13,797 nucleotides of DNA from Entophlyctis helioformis (Eukaryota; Chytridiomycota; Chytridiomycetes; Chytridiales; Chytriomycetaceae), in assembly GCA_025526915.1 (NCBI GenBank), contig JAHLKH010000412.1, forward strand, positions 1 through 13,797, given 5' to 3'. Made by a program: the position numbers and the translations under genes. Shown in pieces: positions 8,272 to 13,797 of this stretch. How positions within the stretch are numbered: position 1 is the stretch's first letter; each line of letters starts with the position of its first letter. The notes under the pieces are model-generated. The model did no database searches and was not told the origin of the DNA. It was given only the letters and a program-made list of their open reading frames with translations.

Positions 8272-9438
8272 TCACGGCGCTGGCGATCTTGACCGCGACG
8301 CAGAGCGTGACGTAGAGCGTGACCGTGAGCGCGACCGTGAGCGAGAAGGCGATCGCGTGCGACGATCCTCCGAGTCTCCCTCTCGGCTTTCCCGCTTGGG
8401 CGACGGCGACTTGGACGACGGTGCACGGCTCTGATTGCGGCTCTGCTCGCGGCTCTTGGTGCCGCGACTGCTCGTCTGCCCATCCGAGGACCATTCGCCC
8501 TCTTCGTGATCCTCATCTCGGCCGGTCTTTGCCGGTTTCTCTTCCTTGGCGTCGCTGCCGCCCTTGTCTCTGTTGCTGCGATCACTGCGATCACTGCGGT
8601 CACGATCGCGGCTCGTGTTTCTGTCCTTATCCCTGCCAGAGCTGCTCTGCCTGTGCCGGTCGCGGCGCTCGCGACGGTCACGACGGTCAGACCCGCTGCT
8701 GTCGTCCGTCTGAGACCCACTCTCGCTGCCACTGCTCCCATCGCTGTCGCTCCTGCTGTCTGTGGACGCATCGCGGTCACGGTCACGGTCGCCGTCGGCC
8801 TGATCGGATCGGCGCCGCTTGTGCCTGCTCTTCCTGTCCGACGACGACCGCTTCCTCTTCTTGTCCTTTCGGTCCTTGTCGCGGCTGCTGCTCTTTTTGG
8901 ACTTTTTGGACTTGCTCTTGTCCTTGGACGACTTCTTGGACGACTTTTTGGAGCTGCTGTCCTTGGCGCTGCCGCGAGCCAGCTTTCCATTGCGTTCCAA
9001 GTCCAGCTGCTTCCGGTACTGCTCGACCCGCCAGGGCACGCAAGAGTTAGACCGCTGCCCCGCTGTGCAAGCGAGACGGCATGAGCAGGCGGGCTGCCCT
9101 GGTGCGTCGGGTTGCGGCGCAGCTGGACGCACCTCGAGCATGCTGGCCTCTGTGAAGCCCATGTCCTGCTGCTTCTTCTCCTTGAGCTCGCGAAACTCTT
9201 CCCAGGTCATGCCGTTCTTCTTGCGGGCCTCGATGTAGTCTCTGTCGGTCAAGGGCACGCCATGTCAGCAGAATGCCAGCAGGATGCCAGCAGGATGCCA
9301 GCTGAATGCCAGCTGAATGCCAGCATGGCATCCGTAGAGTGCCAGCAGAATGCCTGTCTGTCCATCGGTCTGTCGGCAAGATGCAGCAAGCCTTGGACTG
9401 TTCACTGACCGAGCGCTGGATCCTGGATTCGCAGACAT
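8272..9438 (-). CDS. Lys/Ser/Arg-rich FAM133-like protein (probable nuclear, SR-like)
   Basis: Proposed exons on the minus strand are 9438-9410, 9241-9133 and 9021-8272, giving 295 residues. Exon 1 encodes MSANPGSSA and the first two bases of Arg, with donor GTCAGT. The acceptor CGACAG then gives ARDYIEARKKNG and MTWEEFRELKEKK. Exon 3 continues YRKQLDLERNGKLARG, followed by Lys/Ser blocks (KKSSKKSSKDKSKSKK), Asp/Arg and Asp/Ser blocks, and a C-terminal run of SRSRSRS type ending SRSPAP. A DY-x-TWEE-x-EKK head followed by a Lys/Ser tail is the layout of FAM133 proteins. The RS tail resembles spliceosome-associated SR-like proteins. The in-frame GTG at 9258-9256 is not a believable start, since a stop lies just upstream. 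The function is inferred from composition and the short conserved head only. Confidence 0.7.
9265..9352. repeat. 11-bp minisatellite inside intron 1 of the FAM133-like gene
   Basis: Eight consecutive 11-bp units of the form CCAGCAGGATG or CCAGCTGAATG fill 88 of the 168 intron bases. Six fit the consensus closely. The sixth and seventh (9320-9341) are diverged but keep the register, and the eighth returns to consensus. Confidence 0.85.
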
Positions 9439-9842
9439 TCCTGCGGCCTGCATATCAAGCCATACCATGGCACAAGAGTCAGCAGCCTGTACAAACAACC
9501 AGCGGGCGACGCACGCCTGCGAGCATGCCACCTACAGGTATGTGACGGTGTTAGTTGGTTGTGTGGATCCCCGGATCCGACAATTGATGGCCGAAATCAC
9601 TGCGTGGAAAGCGTATCACGTGACCAGACACGTGACCAGACCTCCATCCCGCCACGGCCCACATCGATGCAATCCTCCCGATCGTCGTGAACAGCCGCAC
9701 TCCTGTAAGCGGATGTGCGCCATCCAGCAGCTGTCCATGCGGGCTGCTGACTCTTTGGTCGTCGTGTGATGCTCTGCACGCCTGGCCTTGCTTGTGCCGG
9801 CATGCCCTCTGCCCTTCTTCCCTCCAGCACAAGCAACTCATA
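9439..9842. promoter_or_regulatory. Divergent promoter with tandem CACGTG elements
   Basis: These 404 bp separate the FAM133-like gene (minus) from the LEA2-like gene (plus) and hold no believable coding region. The main signal is a perfect 12-bp direct repeat, CACGTGACCAGA, at 9617-9628 and 9629-9640. It gives two E-boxes spaced 12 bp apart, the first as TCACGTGA. A GGATCC-CC-GGATCC near-palindrome lies at about 9566-9579. The region next to the plus-strand ATG is C/T-rich. Confidence 0.6.
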
Positions 9843-11623
9843 ATGAATCAGAGCTCGACTGGCGGCCGTGACAACGAGCCGTCGCCTGTCCTGGCAGTGC
9901 CGCCTTCGACGGCTCCTTTGACGGCGCCTTTGACGGCGCCTGCGCCCCATGCACCGTCCGCTGCCTACGGCCACGACCACGGCCACGACCACGGCCACAC
10001 ACTCGCTCCTGCCCCGTCGGCATCGACACTCGGTGCATCTCCGAGCGAAACACCGTCGGACGTCAGCTCGTACCATCCACACCCCGTGCTGGCTGGCGAG
10101 CCACCGCTGCTGCATCCACAGGCCTCGTATCCGCCGTATCCACCGTACCCGCCGTACCAGCCATATCCACCGTACCCGCCGTTCCAGCCGGCCGTCGGCT
10201 CGTACCAGCAAGGCTACTCCAACATGGATCCCCGCCGTGGCAGCGATGCCTCGGGCCAGCCTGCCTTTCCCGCCCAACCCTTGCCCTTTGCGCCGTTTCC
10301 TCCACCGCCACCTGGTCTTTACGGAAGCCCGCCCAGCTCGTTTGGCTCGCCGCCTGCCACTGAGCTTGGTCCTGGTGGCATCAACAACCCCAACAACCAG
10401 TATGCTCCTGCGCCGTTCCCGCCCTATGGCCAGCCGTATCCGTACCCGCCCCCCGGTGCACCCTGGGCATTTGATCCAAACCTGCCCCCGCCCAACCCCG
10501 CACAGCCTTACGACGGCCAAGCAGCGGCTGCCAACGCCAGCCGCATGTCTGCACAATCTCAGCCGCAGTCTCAGCGATCCAGCCAACTGCCGAGCCATGC
10601 GCCAATGCAGCAGCAGATGTCGTCGGGCACGTTTGTTGCTGTGCCTGATGCGACTGGCTACACATACTCGAATGCAGACCAGCAGCAAGGTGGCGCGGGC
10701 GGTGCACTTGGCCCATCGTCGTCTCGCGAGTCGTTCAAGCCTGTCACGGACGGACAGCCGCAACCGCAGCCGCAGCCGCAGCCCTACCAACAGCCTCCTC
10801 CGCAGCAAGGCATCTACGGACCCTCTGTTGGAGGCATCAACGACGTCTCGCCCAAAAGCAAGCGTCGCTACTGCTGCTGCTTCAGGACGCGCCGTGGCTG
10901 TGGCAACACGATCTGCCTGTTCATCTTCCTGCTCCTTGTTGCGATCGGCGTGTTGGTGTTCCTCTTCTTCCCGCGCATCTCCGACTTTGCGCTCTCGGAG
11001 CCGTACCCGTCTGGGACTGGCGCAATCAAGGTCTCGTCGGGCGAGATCTCGCCAACCAGTGTTGTTGCCGAGCTTCGCGGCGCGTCGCCTGCCAGGCCGT
11101 ACAGCTTCTCTTTCCCGCTTGCCGTCAATGTGTCGCTCACGTCTGCCAACGTGGTTGGCCTCTCGTTTGACCAGCTGACGTTTACTGTACGTTTGCTGCT
11201 TCATCCATCAGACCCTTTGTCACTGCCATGATCACTGACGCATGCCAATCTCTGCACATCCAGTCGACGATCCTTGATGACAACGGCGTGCAGCTGCCCA
11301 AGGCATCAGCCGACGGTGGCCTTGGCCGCAGCACCATCTCGCCCAACGCGCGCACCACGCTAGTCCTGCCCTTTGACATCAAGTATGTCACGGCCGAACC
11401 CACCGAGGTGGGCTCCGACCCCGCGCTCTTGTTCCTGATCAGCAAATGCACAAACCGCCAGCCGTTCCGGTTCAACTACACGGTGCGCCTGTCGCACTGG
11501 CTCGTGTCCTGGACCGGATTCCGGCCGTCGTACTCTGACCGCATGTCTGTAAATTGCCCCGAAGCCGTCAGCAGCCTGCTTTCCGGTCTGCAGTCACAGT
11601 CGCAGACGCCTCGGTCTGCTTGA
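9843..11623 (+). CDS. Single-pass membrane protein with Pro/Tyr-rich N-terminal arm and LEA2-like C-terminal domain
   Basis: Two exons, 9843-11186 and 11264-11623, joined across a 77-nt intron (GTACGT...CATCCAG), give 567 residues. Residues 1-340 are low-complexity and Pro-rich: a GHDHGHDHGH histidine patch near 43-52, PPYPPYPPYQPYPPYPPF near 98-115, FPPPPPG, and a QPQPQPQPQP run near 303. A basic, Cys-rich stretch (KSKRRYCCCFRTRRGCGN, about 337-354) precedes one strong membrane helix (TICLFIFLLLVAIGVLVFLFF). The last ~190 residues have beta-rich spacing such as NVVGLSFDQLTFT and LVLPFDIKYVT, resembling LEA2 (WHy/LEA14-like) domains. The positive-inside rule puts the Pro-rich arm in the cytosol and the LEA2-like part outside or in a lumen. 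The Cys run could be palmitoylated. No specific function is known to me. It stops 82 bp before SEC11. Confidence 0.75.
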
Positions 11624-11705
11624 CCCTGATCTGCCCTACGCTCGCAATACATACATCGTATGATTCAAAGCATCGTCTGTTGGATTCTTGCCCGCCAACA
11701 CCAAC

Positions 11706-12707
11706 ATGCTTGACTTTCTCAGACCGCTGTTCAGAACCAACCCACGCCAAGTGAGTTGCCACCAGCTGCACGGCAGGGCCAGCTTGTTGCTGTCCATCTG
11801 CTCCACGCTCGCAGACGGCACCGCACAGCACCGCACCACACCGCACCGCACTCACAGCACACGCCAACGCCACAGCTCGCAGCACAGTTCCTGCAGTTTG
11901 TGCTGATTGTGTCGTCGGCCTTGGCTATCTGGAAGGGCATGGCCGTTGCCTTTAACACCGAGTCGCCCATTGTCGTGGTGCTCAGGTGCGTTCAACCGTC
12001 CCTCTTTGGCTGGCCGTCTGCTTGCCTGGCTGTCTGTCTGGATGCATGTGTGAACAACCCAACAGACCGGCTTGCTTACCAACCAACCAACCAACAGTGA
12101 GAGCATGGAGCCAGCCTTCCAGCGCGGCGACCTGCTGTTTCTCGCCATGACCAAGCAGCCGCTGCGGGTTGGCGACATCTGTGTGTACAAGGTCAAGGGC
12201 AAGGACATTCCCATTGTGCACCGCATCCTGGAAAACACACATTGAGTGAGCGACCAGCCATCAACGGCGGCTTGAGCTGCATCTCGCTTGGATCAGACGC
12301 GCTTGGCATGAACACTCACGCCGTGCCGTGCTGTGTCGTGTCGTGCCGTGATGCCGTGTCGTATCGTATCGTGCGTGTGCGTGTGGCGTGTCCAGGAACG
12401 GAACAGACAAGGCGTACATGCTCACAAAGGGCGACAACAACCCCGTCGACGATCGTGGGCTGTACAATCGCGGCCAGCTGTGGATCGAGCCCGAGGACGT
12501 TGTGGGCCGCGTTGTTGGGTGAGTTGGGCTGGCTTCTGTGCGCCATCTCGTGGTCTGGCTGGCGCCACTGACGCACTGACTGCACTGCCGCTCAGCCACC
12601 TGCCGTACATGGGCATGGTCACCATCCTGCTCAACGACTACCCGTATCTCAAGTTTGGCATGCTGGCGTTCCTTGCCGTGTCGATGCTGTTGACACAAGA
12701 GAGCTAG
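11706..12707 (+). CDS. SEC11: Signal peptidase complex catalytic subunit SEC11 (one apparent frameshift)
   Basis: Exons are 11706-11750, 11876-11985, 12098-12245, 12396-12518 and 12596-12707. The start [15 protein letters not shown] joins [21 protein letters not shown], a signal-anchor helix. Then come [16 protein letters not shown] with nucleophile Ser54, IPIVHR with His93, [15 protein letters not shown] and the hydrophobic C-terminus ending TQES. SEC11 is the ER serine protease, using a Ser-His(-Asp) mechanism, that removes signal peptides. As written, exon 3 runs into TGA 12243-12245, just before the donor GTGAGC. One A too many in the run 12232-12235 explains this. Without it the reading becomes HRILETHIE-NGTDK and the total is exactly 179 codons, 178 residues, matching the family. 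I judge this an assembly error. The 82-bp gap to the upstream stop leaves little room for a promoter. Confidence 0.93.
11811..11875. repeat. CACCG/CAC-rich tract in SEC11 intron 1
   Basis: The 3' half of intron 11751-11875 consists of degenerate CACCGCA, ACACCGCA and CAGCACA units. It ends at the acceptor CCACAG with almost no pyrimidine tract. Two further AG sites downstream (CGCAG, CACAG) exist, but conserved length favours 11875. Confidence 0.6.
12318..12392. repeat. Degenerate 5-bp repeat (CGTGC/CGTGT/CGTAT) in SEC11 intron 3
   Basis: Intron 12246-12395 carries CGTGC, CGTGT, CGTAT and related pentamers almost up to its acceptor TCCAG. It is a different repeat from those in the gene's other introns. 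Confidence 0.65.
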
Positions 12708-12739
12708 CCGGCATTGGCTGGCCGGTGGGGATGTCTGCC

Positions 12740-12775
12740 AGGTTGGGATCGGTTGGCAGGTTGTGATCGGCTGGC
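12740..12775. repeat. Imperfect 18-bp tandem duplication between SEC11 and the SPX gene
   Basis: AGGTTGGGATCGGTTGGC (12740-12757) is followed directly by AGGTTGTGATCGGCTGGC (12758-12775), with 16 of 18 positions identical. It lies in the 145-bp gap 12708-12852, which must hold the SEC11 3' end and the SPX promoter. It could be regulatory or simply a slippage product. Confidence 0.6.
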
Positions 12776-12852
12776 AGAGTCTGGCTTGGTCGTTGCCAAT
12801 GAACATACAGAAGGATCGGGCTGGTTTCCCGTGCAAGCCAGCAACTGGAGCC

Positions 12853-13797
12853 ATGAAGTTTTCGCATTCGATCCAGTTGAATGCCTCGCCCGAGTGGCGA
12901 GACAAGTACATGTGAGTGCCTGCTGCCCGCTGCCTGCTGGCACATCTCTGCCGAGCGTGCGTGTGCAGTCGCAGACGTCTGTGCCGGCCACTCCAGCATC
13001 GTCCGCTTCCTCCGAAGCGTGGCCGAGTGTGCTGGTCCGCTTGGTGCCTGTCGCTTGTGTGAGCCCAACCACGCCTGGCGGTTCGGCGTGACGTGAGACG
13101 TGAGACGTGAGACAGATGGAGCCGGCAGTGCCGCTGGCCCGTGGCTGCGACAGAGCGAGAGTGACTCATGGCGAGGCACTGCCCACCACACGCCGTGAGA
13201 CATTCGTCTGTCCGTCGTGCCGTCTGTCCGTCTGCCTCGCCCCGCTGCCCATCCCCGCCTCGCCTGAATGCTCCAATCTGCTCTTGTCGCCGTTGCCAAC
13301 GACACGCCGGCTGAGCCCACGGCTGACCATACATGACTTGGCTGCGACCGCCGCAACCGGCGTACAGGGCATACTCGAACCTCAAGAAGCTCATCTATGC
13401 CATCGAGAGAGCAACCATGGGCCTCGCGCCGCTGCCTGCGTCGCACAGAGAGATCCCTGCTGCTCCACAAGGCGGCACCACTCCTCAGCGTCCGTCGTCT
13501 CGGTCCATTGCTAGTGCCGACAGCGACGCTGGCGACGACGACGAGCAGCCGTCTGAAAACACTCCGCTGGTGGGCGGCTCCTCTGGCGCAACGCAACCCG
13601 CCACGCCAAGATCGCCAACGCAGACGCCAATGCGTTCTTTGAGCTTGCCCTTGACGAGGAGCTCGAGAAGATCAAGGCGTTCTACGCCGAGAAGGAGCTG
13701 GAGCTCACCAACCACGTCCAGGCACTCATCAACGAGATCCGCAACTCGGAGCGACACGCCGAGTCCAACCTGCTGATGGACGACACGCTGCCTCGAC
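12853..13797 (+). CDS. SPX-domain protein, probably Pho87/90/91-type phosphate transporter, N-terminal part (cut by right edge)
   Basis: Exon 1 (12853-12911) starts MKFSHSIQLNASPEWRDKY. The intron 12912-13367 (456 nt, GTGAGT...GTACAG) joins it to exon 2, with M-AYSNLKKLIYAIER. These are SPX motif 1, and MKFSHS..N..PEW..KY.AYS.LKKLIY is the form seen in yeast Pho91/Pho87/Pho90 rather than XPR1. A Ser/Asp/Pro-rich linker of about 65 residues follows. SPX motif 2 then appears in a different frame from about 13590: FFELALDEELEKIKAFYAEK. The switch needs one missing or two extra bases near 13575-13604. SPX domains bind inositol pyrophosphates through a basic surface and so sense phosphate. The transporter part would lie beyond the window, so the subtype is inference. 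Confidence 0.85.
13091..13111. repeat. 7-bp ACGTGAG triplication in SPX-gene intron 1
   Basis: Three exact ACGTGAG units lie inside intron 12912-13367. Each contains GTGAGA, which resembles a 5' splice site, so the array offers three decoy donors within the intron. Confidence 0.7.

Noticed and set aside
9256..9258. GTG start giving a single-exon 328-residue FAM133-like protein
   Set aside because: GTG starts are not expected in nuclear genes; an acceptor at 9242 and an ATG exon at 9438 give a better model.
9265..9352. CRISPR-like array
   Set aside because: The 11-bp units are contiguous with no spacers, inside a eukaryotic intron.
9597..11204. 535-residue open frame antisense to the LEA2-like gene
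   Set aside because: Arg-rich low-complexity shadow of the Pro-rich arm; the plus strand has a membrane helix and a sound splice site.
12261..13394. Long minus-strand open frames across SEC11 and the SPX intron
   Set aside because: They run through SEC11 exons with conserved catalytic motifs on the other strand and show no family resemblance.
1..13797. tRNA, rRNA, transposon or defence-type system
   Set aside because: No tRNA T-loop signature, rRNA core, terminal repeats, transposase or nuclease module was seen on either strand.

Overview
The window is nuclear DNA of a gene-dense, GC-rich unicellular eukaryote. All nine genes are eukaryotic housekeeping or membrane genes, seven of them clearly split by spliceosomal introns, mostly 64-170 nt, with GT-AG ends and CTGAC-like branch points. 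The mix suggests an opisthokont microbe: a DDX21-type helicase with a GUCT domain (rare in yeasts), a DCAF7/WDR68 orthologue and a Pho87/90/91-like SPX protein. An early-diverging fungus or a unicellular holozoan fits best. This is inference and I do not name a species.

Layout, left to right: (1) minus strand 440-1, the first three small exons of an ELO-type fatty-acid elongase, cut by the window edge; (2) a divergent promoter; (3) 662-3123 plus, a DDX21/DDX50-like nucleolar RNA helicase whose first exon is broken by about eight single-base indels; (4) 3712-4860 plus, ribosomal protein uS15 (RPS13), whose last 11 codons lie beyond a 693-nt intron; (5) 4999-6463 plus, a DCAF7/WDR68 WD40 protein in four exons; (6) 6625-7991 plus, proteasome beta1 (PSMB6/Pre3) in five exons, one intron being GC-AG; (7) 9438-8272 minus, a Lys/Ser/Arg-rich FAM133-like protein in three exons; (8) 9843-11623 plus, a single-pass membrane protein with a Pro/Tyr-rich cytosolic arm and a LEA2-like outer domain; (9) 11706-12707 plus, the signal peptidase catalytic subunit SEC11 in five exons with one homopolymer frameshift; (10) 12853 to the right edge, the start of an SPX-domain phosphate transporter or sensor.

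The genes do not form one pathway. They are core functions (ribosome biogenesis, translation, protein turnover, secretion, lipid and phosphate metabolism) packed with intergenic gaps as short as about 80-145 bp. Two patterns cut across them. CACGTG palindromes occur only in intergenic regions, often with a nearby ATTGG (reverse CCAAT). Several introns are filled with intron-specific short tandem repeats of period 4, 5, 7 or 11 bp. The frame breaks are mostly one extra base in a homopolymer and look more like assembly or sequencing error than gene decay. I found no convincing new multi-gene system, CRISPR array, mobile element or tRNA.
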